64,000 bases of DNA from Alphaproteobacteria bacterium. GTDB lineage: Bacteria > Pseudomonadota > Alphaproteobacteria > DSM-16000 > Inquilinaceae. The notes beneath the pieces were generated by a model. It saw only the letters and a list, made by a program, of their open reading frames with translations. It was not told the origin of the DNA and did not search any database. Below, piece by piece: positions 7,804-16,841 of this stretch. The position numbers and the translations under genes are program-made. The DNA is taken from the NCBI GenBank assembly GCA_028284045.1, contig JANQSN010000056.1, positions 1 through 64,000 of the forward strand, in the 5' to 3' direction. Within the stretch, counting starts at the first letter, position 1. Every line of letters begins with the position of its first letter.

Positions 7804-8951
7804 AGAAAGTCTGTATCGTCGTCGCCTCGCGCGCGAACTATTCGAGCATCAAATCGGTGATGCGCGCGGTCCAGGCGCATCCCGATCTGGAACTGCAGCT
7901 CGTCGTCGGCGCTTCGGCGCTGCTCGACCGCTACGGATCGGTGGTCCAGCTCATCGAGCGCGACGGCTTCACGCCGCTCGCCCGCGTCTTCATGCTGATC
8001 GAGGGCGAGACGCCGGCCACCATGGCGAAGTCCGCCGGGCTCGGCCTGCTTGAGCTGCCGACCATCCTGGAGAGCCTGAAGCCCGATATCGTGGTCACCA
8101 TCGGCGACCGCTTCGAGACGATCTCCACCGCCCTGGCGGCGGCCTATATGAACATCCCGCTCGCCCACACCATGGGCGGAGAGGTCAGCGGCACCATCGA
8201 CGAGAGCATCCGCCACGCCATCACCAAGCTGTCGCATCTGCACTTTCCCGCCAGTGCCGGGGCGCGCGACCGCATCATCCGGCTGGGCGAGATGCCGGAA
8301 TCGGTTCATCTCGTCGGTTGCCCGCGTATCGACCTGATCGCGGAGATCCTGGACGAGCTGAACGGCGGCGTGCCGGAGGCACTGTTCGAGGGCGGGGTGG
8401 GCGAGCCGATCGATCTCGCAAAGCCTTTTCTGATCGTCTCCCAGCACCCGGTCACCACCGAATACGGGGACGGCGAGGCGCAGATCACCGCGACGCTGGA
8501 GGCGGTGCGCGACACCGGGATGCAGAGCATCGTGCTCTGGCCCAACGCCGATGCCGGGTCGGAGGATATCGCCCGCGGCATCCGCAAATTCCGCGAACGC
8601 GGGCAGGGCCAGCGCATGCATTTCTTCAAGAACCTGCCGATCGAGATCTATGTCCGGCTGATGCGCGATACCGCCTGCCTGGTCGGCAATTCCTCCAGCG
8701 GCATCCGCGACGGCGCCTTCATCGGCACGCCGGCGGTCAATATCGGCACCCGCCAGGATGGCCGCGAGCGGGGGCACAACGTGCTGGATGTCGGCTATGG
8801 CCGCGAGGAGATCCGCGACGCCATCGTCCGGCAGGCCGGCAATGGCCGGTACGGCCGCGACGCGACCTATGGCGACGGTCAGGCCGGCCGGCGCATTGCC
8901 GAGATCATCGCCGCCGGCGAGGTCTCCGTTCAAAAACGCATCACCCATTGA
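7800..8951 (+). CDS. hydrolysing UDP-N-acetylglucosamine 2-epimerase, NeuC family
   Basis: 383 residues. The family hydrolyses and epimerises UDP-GlcNAc to ManNAc plus UDP, feeding NeuB. GT-B-like fold with SRANY at 10-14, VVTIGDRFETIS, HTMGGEVSGTIDESIRHAITKLSHLHF and GNSSSGIRDG, the usual NeuC/WecB signatures. I chose ATG 7800 over an in-frame TTG 12 bases upstream because MKKVCIVVASR fits the family start. It completes the second nonulosonate set. After its stop there are 111 bases without a gene before legB. It differs clearly from the other 2-epimerase of the window, which serves the legionaminate set. Confidence 0.85.
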   Translation: MKKVCIVVASRANYSSIKSVMRAVQAHPDLELQLVVGASALLDRYGSVVQLIERDGFTPLARVFMLIEGETPATMAKSAGLGLLELPTILESLKPDIVVTIGDRFETISTALAAAYMNIPLAHTMGGEVSGTIDESIRHAITKLSHLHFPASAGARDRIIRLGEMPESVHLVGCPRIDLIAEILDELNGGVPEALFEGGVGEPIDLAKPFLIVSQHPVTTEYGDGEAQITATLEAVRDTGMQSIVLWPNADAGSEDIARGIRKFRERGQGQRMHFFKNLPIEIYVRLMRDTACLVGNSSSGIRDGAFIGTPAVNIGTRQDGRERGHNVLDVGYGREEIRDAIVRQAGNGRYGRDATYGDGQAGRRIAEIIAAGEVSVQKRITH

Positions 8952-9062
8952 TCCCGATGGTGCAGATGTCCGCAGAATCGGCGATGCGTATCTCGACTTC
9001 GCCCGCACCCAGCGCGCGGGTCGCCGATGGGCTGCGCCGTGCCGCTGCGAAGGCCGCCTGAC

Positions 9063-10061
9063 ATGGAACGGCGCGCGCTGGTCACCGGCGCCGGCGGCTT
9101 CATCGGCTCGCATCTCGCCGAGCGGCTGGTCGGCGAAGGCTACGGCGTGCGCGCGCTGGTCCACTACAACGCGCTCGGCCGAACCGGCTGGCTGGCCGAC
9201 AGCCCGCGGGAGATCCGCGAGACGCTGGACATCGTCGCCGGCGACATCCGCGACCCGGCCTTCATGCGCCGCGCGATGGACGGCGTCGATGTGGTCTTCC
9301 ACCTCGCCGCGCTGATCGGCATTCCTTATTCCTACCTCGCGCCCGACAGCTACATCGCCGTCAATGTCCAGGGGACCTTGAACGTCCTGGAAGCGGCGCG
9401 GGACGTCGGCGCGAAGGTCGTGCACACCTCCACCAGCGAGGTCTACGGGACCGCCCAGCGCGTGCCCATCGGCGAGGATCACCCGCTGAGCGCGCAGTCT
9501 CCCTATGCGGCGAGCAAGATCGGCGCCGACCAGTTGGCGCTCTCCTTCCATCGGTCGTTCGGCGTCCCGGTGGCGGTGGTCCGGCCGTTCAACACCTATG
9601 GGCCCCGCCAGTCGGCGCGGGCGGTGATCCCGACGATCATCCTGCAGCTCTTGGCGGATCCGCGCCGGATCGCCCTGGGCAACCTGGCGCCGACCCGGGA
9701 CTTGACCCTGGTCGACGATACCGTCGCCGGCTTCGTCGCGGCGGATCGTGCGGAAGCGGCGCTGGGCGAGGTGGTCAATCTCGGGACCGGCTACGAGATC
9801 TCGATCGGCGCGTTGGCGGCGCGCATCGCCGAGGAGATGGGGGTCGAGCCGGTGATCGAGCAGGCCGCGGCGCGGGTGCGGACGACGGGCAGCGAGGTGG
9901 AGCGCCTGCTCTCCGACAACCGGCGTGCCGCTGATCTGCTGGGCTGGCGTCCCCGCCTGGCCGGCGCCGACGGCCTGGCGGCGGGCCTGCGAAGCACGGT
10001 CGGCTGGTTCCGCGCCCGCGGCGCCGACGCGCTCGGCGATGCGGCGCGCTATCGTGTCTGA
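9063..10061 (+). CDS. legB: LegB: nucleotide-GlcNAc 4,6-dehydratase of the legionaminate pathway
   Basis: 332 residues, extended SDR. NAD loop GAGGFIG at 9-15, catalytic TSTSEVYGT at 122-130 and Y148/K152 in SPYAASK. LHYN-like start of the sugar loop, IGIPYSYLAPDSY and RPFNTYGPRQSARAVIPT are nearly those of Campylobacter LegB. LegB removes water from the NDP-GlcNAc donor (GDP-linked where PtmE is present) to give the 4-keto-6-deoxy sugar, retaining configuration. ATG 9063 is preferred; an open frame extends upstream. It starts the legionaminate run and overlaps legC. Confidence 0.87.
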   Translation: MERRALVTGAGGFIGSHLAERLVGEGYGVRALVHYNALGRTGWLADSPREIRETLDIVAGDIRDPAFMRRAMDGVDVVFHLAALIGIPYSYLAPDSYIAVNVQGTLNVLEAARDVGAKVVHTSTSEVYGTAQRVPIGEDHPLSAQSPYAASKIGADQLALSFHRSFGVPVAVVRPFNTYGPRQSARAVIPTIILQLLADPRRIALGNLAPTRDLTLVDDTVAGFVAADRAEAALGEVVNLGTGYEISIGALAARIAEEMGVEPVIEQAAARVRTTGSEVERLLSDNRRAADLLGWRPRLAGADGLAAGLRSTVGWFRARGADALGDAARYRV

Positions 10062-11253
10062 GATCGCGGTACCGCGGGCTGTGGCGGCCGATGAGGCGCT
10101 GGCGGGCCGCATCGTCGCGGCGGTCAGGGCCGCGGTCGGCACCGCGCAGGGGCCGGTGGCGTTGCACGAGCCGGTGTTCCGCGGGTGCGAATGGGACTAT
10201 GTGCGGTCGTGCCTGGACGACGGCTGGGTCTCCTCCGTCGGTGCCTTCGTCGACCGGTTCGAAGGGGTGCTGGCGGACGCCACCGGGGCCGCGCATGTCA
10301 TCGCCACCGTGAACGGCACGGCGGCCTTGCATCTGTCGCTGGTGGCGCTGGGCGTGGCGCCGGGCGACGAGGTGTTGGTCCCCGGTCTCAGCTTCGTCGC
10401 CACCGCCAATGCCGTGGCCCATGCCGGGGCGGTGCCGCATTTCGTCGATGTCGATGCCGATGACCTGGCGGTCGATCCCGGCCGGCTGGCGGCCCGGCTG
10501 GAGGCCGTCGCCCGCCGCCAGAGTGGTCGATTGGTCAACCGGGAAACCGGCCGGCCGATCACGGCCGTCGTCGTCACCCACGTCATGGGGTGGCCGGCCG
10601 ACCTGGCAGCCTTGCGCCGGGTTACCGATGCCTGGGGGCTGCCGGTGGTGGAAGATGCCGCAGAGGCGCTGGGCAGCCGTCGCGACGGCCGCCACGCCGG
10701 CACCGGCGGGGCGGTGGGCACCCTCAGCTTCAACGGCAACAAGATCATCACGACCGGCGGCGGCGGTGCGGTGATCACCGATGACGGCGCGCTGGCGGAC
10801 CGCGCGCGTCATCGCGCCACCACGGCGAAACAGCCGCATCCCTGGCGCTACGACCATGACGCGGTGGCCTGGAACTATCGCCTGCCCAACCTGAACGCCG
10901 CGCTCGGCGTCGCGCAGTTGGAACAGCTCGACGGTTTCCTGGCGGCCAAGCGGCGGCTGATGGACCGCTATGGCGCGGCGTTTGAAGAAATGGCGGGCGT
11001 CAGCCTGATGGCGGAACGCCCGGGCATCACCTGGAACCATTGGCTGGTGACGCTGCGCCTGGCGGCCGACGATGCCGGTTTGCGCGACGCCGTGCTGGCG
11101 GCCTTGCATGCGGCCGGCCTGCTGGCCCGGCCGGTGTGGACGCCGCTGCACACCCTGGCGATGTACCGCGATGCCCCGCGCGACGACATGACCGCGACGG
11201 AGCGGCTGGCCCGCCAGTTGATCTGCCTGCCCAGCGGAGCCGCCCTTGGCTGA
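10054..11253 (+). CDS. legC: LegC: PLP-dependent sugar aminotransferase of the legionaminate pathway
   Basis: About 399 residues, DegT/DnrJ/EryC1 fold-type I. The PLP lysine is K230 in SFNGNKIITTGGGG, and VVEDAAEALGS supplies the PLP aspartate. HEPVFRGCEWDYVRSCLDDGWVSSVG is the family N-terminal region. LegC transaminates the LegB 4-keto product. GTG 10054 is chosen because it gives an eight-base overlap GTGTCTGA with legB, the same pattern as the legC/legG junction; an in-frame ATG at 10039 would add five residues. Its stop overlaps the next gene by eight bases. Confidence 0.85.
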   Translation: MSEIAVPRAVAADEALAGRIVAAVRAAVGTAQGPVALHEPVFRGCEWDYVRSCLDDGWVSSVGAFVDRFEGVLADATGAAHVIATVNGTAALHLSLVALGVAPGDEVLVPGLSFVATANAVAHAGAVPHFVDVDADDLAVDPGRLAARLEAVARRQSGRLVNRETGRPITAVVVTHVMGWPADLAALRRVTDAWGLPVVEDAAEALGSRRDGRHAGTGGAVGTLSFNGNKIITTGGGGAVITDDGALADRARHRATTAKQPHPWRYDHDAVAWNYRLPNLNAALGVAQLEQLDGFLAAKRRLMDRYGAAFEEMAGVSLMAERPGITWNHWLVTLRLAADDAGLRDAVLAALHAAGLLARPVWTPLHTLAMYRDAPRDDMTATERLARQLICLPSGAALG

Positions 11254-12433
11254 ACCGCGGCGGGTGCTGGTGGTGACCGGCAGCCGGGCCGAATACGGCC
11301 TGTTGCAGCCGGTTATGGCGGCGGTGGCGGCAGCCCCGGACCTGGCGTTGCAGGTGGCCGTTACCGGATCGCATCTGATGGCCGGCTTCGGCGAGACCTG
11401 GCGGACGGTGGCGGACGACGGCTTCGCCATCGACGCCCGGGTGGACCTGGCGCTGGCGGACGACACACGGCCCGAGGCGGCGCGCGGCCTCGGCCGGGCA
11501 GTCGCCGGCTTTGCCGACGCGATGGGCCGGCTCGCGCCCGACATCGTGGTGGTGCTGGGCGACCGCTATGAAATCCTCGCCGCCGTCACCGCCGCTTTCA
11601 TGCTCGGCATCCCGGTGATGCATCTGCATGGCGGGGAGCGGACGGAAGGCGCCTTCGACGAGGGCATCCGCCACGCGATCACGAAGCTGTCGCAGCTCCA
11701 CGGCGTGGCGGCGGAGGCGTTCGCGACCCGCGTGCGCCAGTTGGGCGAGCCGCCGGAGCGGGTGCACGTGGTGGGCACGCTGGCGTTGGATGGCCTGGCG
11801 GCCACGCCGCGCCTCGACCGGTCGGCGCTGGCCCGGGCGCTCGACCGGCCGCTGGCCGGCACGCCGCTCCTGGTCGTCACGGTCCATCCGGAAACGGCGA
11901 TGGCCGGCGACGCGGCGGCGACCGACTCGGTCGCCGCGGCCGTGCTGGCGGCGCTGGACGGCTTTGCGGGGGCCGAGGTGCTGTTCACCCTGCCCAACGC
12001 CGATCCGGGCAATGCCGGCGTGCGGCGGGCCATCGAGGACTGGGTGGCGCGTGCCGGCGGCCGGGCGGCGGCGTTCGAGAGCCTGGGCCGCCAACGCTAT
12101 TGGAGCCTGGTGGGGATCGCAGACGCGGTGATCGGCAACTCCTCCAGCGGCATTATCGAGGTGCCGCATCTGGGCGTGCCCGTCGTCAATGTCGGGACGC
12201 GCCAGCAGGGCCGGCCGCGGCCCCCCGCGGTGATCGACTGCCCGGCGGCGCCGGCCGCCGTCGCCGCCGCCGTCACGCGGGCCCTCACACCGGCGCATCG
12301 GGCCATCGCCGCGCGGCGCGACAGCCCCTATGGCGGCGCCGGCGCGGGCGGCCGGGTCGTCGAGATCCTGCGCCATACACCACTCACCGGCCTGACCTTC
12401 AAGCCGTTCCGGGACCTTCCCTGCCATGGCTGA
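11246..12433 (+). CDS. legG: LegG-type hydrolysing nucleotide-sugar 2-epimerase
   Basis: 395 residues with TTG start overlapping legC. NeuC/WecB fold with TGSRAEYGLL at 11-20, VLGDRYEILAAVTAAFML, HLHGGERTEGAFDEGIRHAITKLSQLH and GNSSSGIIEVP. In legionaminate loci this enzyme releases the 2,4-diacetamido-2,4,6-trideoxymannose from its nucleotide, giving the NeuB-family substrate. Position between legC and legI makes LegG the most economical call over a general NeuC. Its stop overlaps legI by eight bases. Confidence 0.83.
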   Translation: MAEPRRVLVVTGSRAEYGLLQPVMAAVAAAPDLALQVAVTGSHLMAGFGETWRTVADDGFAIDARVDLALADDTRPEAARGLGRAVAGFADAMGRLAPDIVVVLGDRYEILAAVTAAFMLGIPVMHLHGGERTEGAFDEGIRHAITKLSQLHGVAAEAFATRVRQLGEPPERVHVVGTLALDGLAATPRLDRSALARALDRPLAGTPLLVVTVHPETAMAGDAAATDSVAAAVLAALDGFAGAEVLFTLPNADPGNAGVRRAIEDWVARAGGRAAAFESLGRQRYWSLVGIADAVIGNSSSGIIEVPHLGVPVVNVGTRQQGRPRPPAVIDCPAAPAAVAAAVTRALTPAHRAIAARRDSPYGGAGAGGRVVEILRHTPLTGLTFKPFRDLPCHG

Positions 12434-13505
12434 CCGGACGGTCTTCGTCATCGCCGAAGCCGGGGTGAACCACAACGGCGATGTCGACCGGGCGCGCCGG
12501 CTGATCGATGCCGCCGCGGCGGCCGGCGCCGATGCCGTGAAGTTCCAGACCTTCCGCGCCGACCGCGTCGTCGCCGCCGACGCACCCAAGGCCGCCTACC
12601 AGCAGGCTGCGACCGGTGTGGCGGAAACGCAATACGCCATGCTGCAGCGCCTGGAGTTGGGGCACACGGCCCACCATGCGCTCGCCACCCATGCCCGAGC
12701 GGCCGGCATCGCGTTCCTGTCCACCCCGTTCGACGCCGACAGCGCCCGCTTCCTGGCGCGGGAGGTCGGGGTTCAACGGCTGAAGGTGCCGTCGGGGGAG
12801 ATCACCAACGGCCCCCTGCTGCTGGAGATCGCCCGGCTGGGGCTACCCCTCATCCTGTCCACCGGCGCCAGCACGCTGGACGAGGTGGCGGATGCGCTGG
12901 GCATCATCGCCTTCGCGCTGATCCGGCCCACCGACGCGGTGCCCGACACCGACCACCTCGGCGACGATCGGTCCGCGGCGGCGGCGCGGCTTGCGGAGCG
13001 GGTGACGGTCCTGCATTGCACCACCGAGTACCCCGCCCCAGCCGAAGACGCCAATCTGCGGGCCATGGCCACATTGGCCCAGGCGTTCGGCGTGGAAACC
13101 GGCCTGTCCGACCACAGCCGCGGCATCGCCCTGCCCATCGCCGCGACGGCGCTCGGCGCCCGGGTGATCGAGAAGCATTTCACGCTGGACCGTACCCTCC
13201 CAGGACCGGACCACGCCGCCTCGCTGGAGCCGGGGGAGCTGGCCGCCATGGTCGCCGCCATCCGCGAGGTGACGGCGGCGCTCGGCGACGGCGTGAAGCG
13301 CCCGGCGCCGTCTGAGCAGGCCAATCGGTCGGTGGTGCGCCGGTCGCTGGTGGCCACCGGCGACATCGCGGCCGGCGAGGTGTTCACCCCCGACAATCTG
13401 GGCGCGCGGCGACCCGGGACGGGCGAGAGTCCCATGGGCTACTGGCGGCGCCTCGGCACCGCCGCATCCCGTGCCTATCGGGCGGGCGAGGCGATCGGCC
13501 CATGA
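12426..13505 (+). CDS. legI: LegI: legionaminic acid synthase, NeuB family (third of three)
   Basis: 359 residues. Classical NeuB/LegI start VFVIAEAGVNHNGDV (6-20), VKFQTFRAD at about 38-46, metal histidines H230 (GLSDHSRG) and H251 (EKHFTLD), and a SAF domain after about 295. A loop of roughly 30 residues between STGAST and LHCTTEYPAP is the kind I recall from LegI proteins. It condenses the LegG product with PEP to legionaminic acid. It is embedded between legG and an acetyltransferase with overlaps on both sides (eight and four bases). Confidence 0.86.
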   Translation: MADRTVFVIAEAGVNHNGDVDRARRLIDAAAAAGADAVKFQTFRADRVVAADAPKAAYQQAATGVAETQYAMLQRLELGHTAHHALATHARAAGIAFLSTPFDADSARFLAREVGVQRLKVPSGEITNGPLLLEIARLGLPLILSTGASTLDEVADALGIIAFALIRPTDAVPDTDHLGDDRSAAAARLAERVTVLHCTTEYPAPAEDANLRAMATLAQAFGVETGLSDHSRGIALPIAATALGARVIEKHFTLDRTLPGPDHAASLEPGELAAMVAAIREVTAALGDGVKRPAPSEQANRSVVRRSLVATGDIAAGEVFTPDNLGARRPGTGESPMGYWRRLGTAASRAYRAGEAIGP

Positions 13506-14140
13506 CCGTGCGGGTGGTCATCTTGGGCGCCGGGGGCCATGCCCGGGTGGTGGCGGATGCCCTGGCCGCGGCGGGTTTCTCCGTGGCGGGCGTGCTGACC
13601 CCAGACCGACCGGCCGGCAGCCGCACCGTTTGGGGCGCACCGGTGCTGGGCGACGACGGCCATCTGGCCCGGCTCGACCCGGCCGAGACGCGGCTGGCCA
13701 ACGGCATCGGCTCCACCCGCGACACCGGTCCCCGCCGCGCCGTCTTCCTGAGGGCCCGGGACGCCGGGTTCGACTTCCCGCCGATCGTCCACCCGCGGGC
13801 CGTCCTCGCGCCAGACGTCGTGGTCGGCGACGGCGCCCAGGTGATGGCCGGCGCGGTGGTGCAGACGGGCTGCGTCATCGGCGCGAACGTCATCGTCAAC
13901 ACGGCCGCCACGGTGGATCACGACGGGCGGCTGGGCGACCACGCCCATGTGGCGCCCGGCGCGGTGCTGTCGGGGGGGGTGACGGTGGGGGCCGGGGCGC
14001 ATATCGGCACGGGGGCCGTGGTGATCCAGAATATCCGCATCGGCGATGCAGCGCTGGTGCCGGCCGGTGCGGTCGTGATCGGCGACGTCGCCGACGCCGG
14101 CAGCGCGCCCGCGCCGGCACAACGGGTGATCCGCGGATGA
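13502..14140 (+). CDS. NeuD/PglD-type sugar O/N-acetyltransferase (LegH role likely)
   Basis: 212 residues. An N-terminal Rossmann-like sugar-binding half opens with ILGAGGHARVVADAL (7-21). A left-handed beta-helix of hexapeptide repeats follows (about 98-205). The putative catalytic histidine pair lies in ATVDHDGRLGDHAHV (H140, H147), the position of the PglD catalytic base. In legionaminate loci this family N-acetylates the LegC amino sugar (LegH); O-acetylation of the finished acid (NeuD) is the alternative. ATGA overlaps on both ends couple it to legI and ptmE. Confidence 0.82.
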   Translation: MTVRVVILGAGGHARVVADALAAAGFSVAGVLTPDRPAGSRTVWGAPVLGDDGHLARLDPAETRLANGIGSTRDTGPRRAVFLRARDAGFDFPPIVHPRAVLAPDVVVGDGAQVMAGAVVQTGCVIGANVIVNTAATVDHDGRLGDHAHVAPGAVLSGGVTVGAGAHIGTGAVVIQNIRIGDAALVPAGAVVIGDVADAGSAPAPAQRVIRG

Positions 14141-15210
14141 ACCGCTTCGAGGAGTGCCTGGTGCCGCCCGAGGCGACGCTGAGCCAAGGATTCCAGGCGC
14201 TGGAGGCCAGCGAGGTCAAAATCCTCCTGGTGGTGGACGGCGACCGGCACCTCTTGGGCACGGTCACCGACGGCGACCTGCGCCGCGGCATCCTGCGGGG
14301 TCTGCCCCTCGACGCCCCTGTCCTGGAGGCCGCCAACCGCCGGCCCGCCAGCGTGCCCGACACGCTCCCCCGGGCGGAGGCGGAGGCCGCGCTGGCGCGC
14401 AGCACGTTCCTCCAGATGCCGGTGCTGGACAGCCGGGGCCGGGTGGTCGATGTGCTGGCGCTGGCGGCGGCGCCGCATCCGGTCGAGCGGTCGGAGCTGG
14501 TGGTGTTGATGGCCGGCGGCCAGGGCCAGCGGTTGCGGCCGCTGACCGACAGCGCGCCGAAGCCGATGCTGCCGGTGGGCGGCCGGCCGATCCTGGAGAC
14601 CATCATCGATCGCTTCGCCGATCAGGGTTTCCGCCGGTTCGTCGTCTCCGTGCACTACCGCGCCGCCGACATCGTCGGGCATTTCGGCGATGGCGGCCAA
14701 CGCGGTGTCGACATTCGCTATGTGGAGGAGGGCGAGCCGCGCGGCACCGCCGGCGCGCTCGCCCATCTGCCGGACCGGCCGGACGGTCCGATCATCGTGA
14801 TGAACGCGGACATCCTGACCTCCGTCGATTTCCGCCGGCTGGTCGACTACCACCGCGACCACCAGGCAGACGCCACGGTCTGCGTGCGCGAATACGACTT
14901 CCGAGTGCCCTATGGCGTGGTGCGGGCCGACCGGCACCGGCTGGTGTCGCTGGTGGAGAAGCCGGTGCAGCGCTTCCTGGTCAGCGCCGGCATCTATCTG
15001 CTGGAGGGGCGGGCGCTCGGCCACATCCCGGCGGACGGCCATATGGACATGCCCGACCTCTTGGCCCGCCTGCAGGGCGACGGGGCGGAGGTGTGCGTCT
15101 TCCCCATCCAGGAGTACTGGATCGATATCGGCCGGCATGCCGATCTGGAAAGCGCCCGAGCCGATTTCGGCACGACCTTCGGGGCCGGCCTGGTGGGTGT
15201 GGAGGACTAA
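14137..15210 (+). CDS. ptmE: PtmE: glucosamine-1-phosphate guanylyltransferase with CBS pair
   Basis: 357 residues. Two CBS domains fill residues 1-115 (KILLVVDGDRHLLGTVTDGDLRRGIL is the first). A nucleotidyltransferase domain follows, with VLMAGGQGQRLRPLT at 123-137 and PKPMLPVGGRPIL. This CBS-plus-transferase layout is that of Campylobacter PtmE, which makes GDP-GlcN to commit hexosamine to the GDP-based legionaminate route. It supports GDP rather than UDP as carrier for LegB, LegC and LegG here. The ATG overlaps the acetyltransferase stop. Confidence 0.84.
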   Translation: MNRFEECLVPPEATLSQGFQALEASEVKILLVVDGDRHLLGTVTDGDLRRGILRGLPLDAPVLEAANRRPASVPDTLPRAEAEAALARSTFLQMPVLDSRGRVVDVLALAAAPHPVERSELVVLMAGGQGQRLRPLTDSAPKPMLPVGGRPILETIIDRFADQGFRRFVVSVHYRAADIVGHFGDGGQRGVDIRYVEEGEPRGTAGALAHLPDRPDGPIIVMNADILTSVDFRRLVDYHRDHQADATVCVREYDFRVPYGVVRADRHRLVSLVEKPVQRFLVSAGIYLLEGRALGHIPADGHMDMPDLLARLQGDGAEVCVFPIQEYWIDIGRHADLESARADFGTTFGAGLVGVED

Positions 15211-15216
15211 GGGCCG

Positions 15217-16128
15217 GTGCGCTGCCTGGTCATCGGACACGGCTCGATCGGTCGGCGCCATGTCGACGTCCTGCGGGCCCTGGGCCACGATGTCGCGGTG
15301 GTCAGCCGGCGAGGCGGCACCGAGCGGCCGACGTGGCCGGACGCCGCCGCGGCGCTGGCCGCCGGTGGGGCCGGCTATGCGGTGGTGGCGACCGAGACCG
15401 CCCACCACCGCGCTGCGTTGGAGGCCCTGGCCGCTGCCGGCTTCGCCGGCCGGGTGCTGGTGGAGAAGCCCTTGCTGGCCGAACCGGAGCCGCTGCCGGG
15501 GCACGGCTTTGCCGGTCTCCATGTCGGCTACCAGCTCCGCTTCGATCCGCTTGTCATGGCCCTGCGCCGGGCGTTGCAGGGCCGGCGCGTCCTGGCGGCG
15601 GCCTTCCGGGTCGGCCAGAACCTGGCGGACTGGCGGCCAGGGCGGGATCACAGCCAAGTCTATTCGGCATCGCGTGCGGCCGGCGGCGGCGTGCTGCGCG
15701 ACCTCAGCCACGAGTTGGATCTGATGCTCTGGCTCTTGGGGCCGTGGCGGCGCGTCGCGGCGGTGGGTGGCAACACCGGCCGCCTGGGCATCGCGGCGGA
15801 AGAGGTGGCGGTGTTGCTCGGCGAGACCGCCGCTTGCGCGCATGTCGTGGTGCATCTCGACTGCCTCGCCCGGCCGGCCCGCCGGCGCATCGAGCTGGAG
15901 ACCGATGCCGGCAGCCTGACCGCCGACCTGATCGCCGGCACGCTGGACGGTGACGGAGACGTCGAGACCTTCCCGCGGGTGCGGGACGACGCCTTCGCCG
16001 GGATGCACCGCGCCGTCCTGGCGGGTGGGGGCGAGGCGGCGACGGTTGAGGACGGTATGGCGGTCGTGGCGCTGATCGACGCGGCGGAACGGGCGATCGC
16101 CGGGCGCACCTGGATCGCCGCGGCATGA
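15217..16128 (+). CDS. ptmF: Gfo/Idh/MocA-family oxidoreductase (PtmF-like)
   Basis: 303 residues, GTG start six bases after the ptmE stop. NAD(P) loop VIGHGSIGRRH at 5-15, VLVEKPLLAEP as the family EKP motif, and GGGVLRDLSHELDLM as the substrate-side GGG-DxxxHxxD-like stretch. Its place between ptmE and legF is that of Campylobacter ptmF, which supplies precursor glucosamine phosphate together with PtmA. The exact reaction is inferred from context. Shorter than typical Gfo/Idh proteins (330-400). Confidence 0.75.
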   Translation: MRCLVIGHGSIGRRHVDVLRALGHDVAVVSRRGGTERPTWPDAAAALAAGGAGYAVVATETAHHRAALEALAAAGFAGRVLVEKPLLAEPEPLPGHGFAGLHVGYQLRFDPLVMALRRALQGRRVLAAAFRVGQNLADWRPGRDHSQVYSASRAAGGGVLRDLSHELDLMLWLLGPWRRVAAVGGNTGRLGIAAEEVAVLLGETAACAHVVVHLDCLARPARRRIELETDAGSLTADLIAGTLDGDGDVETFPRVRDDAFAGMHRAVLAGGGEAATVEDGMAVVALIDAAERAIAGRTWIAAA

Positions 16129-16841
16129 CGGTGATCTGTACCGTCTGCGCCCGCGGCGGATCGAAGGGCGTGCCCGGCAAGAACCACCGCCCTCTGGCGG
16201 GCAAGCCGCTGATCCTTTGGACGATCGAGCTGGCGCTTGCCTGCCGGCTGTTCGACCGCGTCGTGGTGTCCAGCGACGATCCGGTGATCCTGGAGATCGG
16301 CCGGGCCGCCGGCGTCGATCTGGCCGTCCGGCGGCCCGATGCCCTGGCGACGGATGAGGCCGGCAAGCTGCCGGCGATCCTGCATGTGGCGACGGCGGCG
16401 GAGCAGGCGTTCGCCGAACGCTACGACACCGTGGTGGATCTCGACGCGACCTCACCCTTGCGCCGGGCGGAGGACGTCGCCGGCGCGCTCGCGCTGTTCG
16501 AGGCCCAGGGCGTGACCAACGTGATCACCGGGGCGCTGGCCCGCCGGTCGCCCTACTTCAATTTGGTGGAACGCGACCCCGACGGGGCGGTGCGGCTGTG
16601 CAAGCCGCCCGAGACGGACGTCTCCCGCCGGCAGGACGCAGCCCCCTGCTTCGACATGAACGCCTCGATCTATGTCTGGCGGCACGCGGCCTTCCGCGCC
16701 GATCCGCGGGTCTTCTACCCGGACACGCTGCTCTACGAGATGCCGGAGGAGCGGTCGCTGGACATCGACAGCGCGCTCGACTTCCGCATCGTGGAGATGC
16801 TGATGCGCGATCGGCTGGCCGAGGCGGACACCCGGCCATGA
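16125..16841 (+). CDS. legF: LegF: CMP-legionaminic acid synthetase
   Basis: 238 residues. CTP loop CARGGSKGVPGKN at 8-20, VVSSDDPVILEI, VVDLDATSPLRR and the C-terminal SLDIDSALDFRIVE. It activates legionaminic acid as the CMP sugar. It overlaps the Gfo/Idh gene and ptmA by four bases each. It is the third acylneuraminate-type cytidylyltransferase in 11 kb, matching the third NeuB-type synthase. Confidence 0.86.
   Translation: MTVICTVCARGGSKGVPGKNHRPLAGKPLILWTIELALACRLFDRVVVSSDDPVILEIGRAAGVDLAVRRPDALATDEAGKLPAILHVATAAEQAFAERYDTVVDLDATSPLRRAEDVAGALALFEAQGVTNVITGALARRSPYFNLVERDPDGAVRLCKPPETDVSRRQDAAPCFDMNASIYVWRHAAFRADPRVFYPDTLLYEMPEERSLDIDSALDFRIVEMLMRDRLAEADTRP

Noticed and set aside
7638..10142. 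Very long open frame on the minus strand (over 800 codons) opposite the NeuC and LegB genes
   Set aside because: It is the antisense shadow of GC-rich coding DNA: its product is Gly/Arg/Asp-rich low-complexity without any domain, while the plus strand encodes clear enzymes. Similar frames at 763-2352, 13918-16455 and 48116-49735 were rejected for the same reason.
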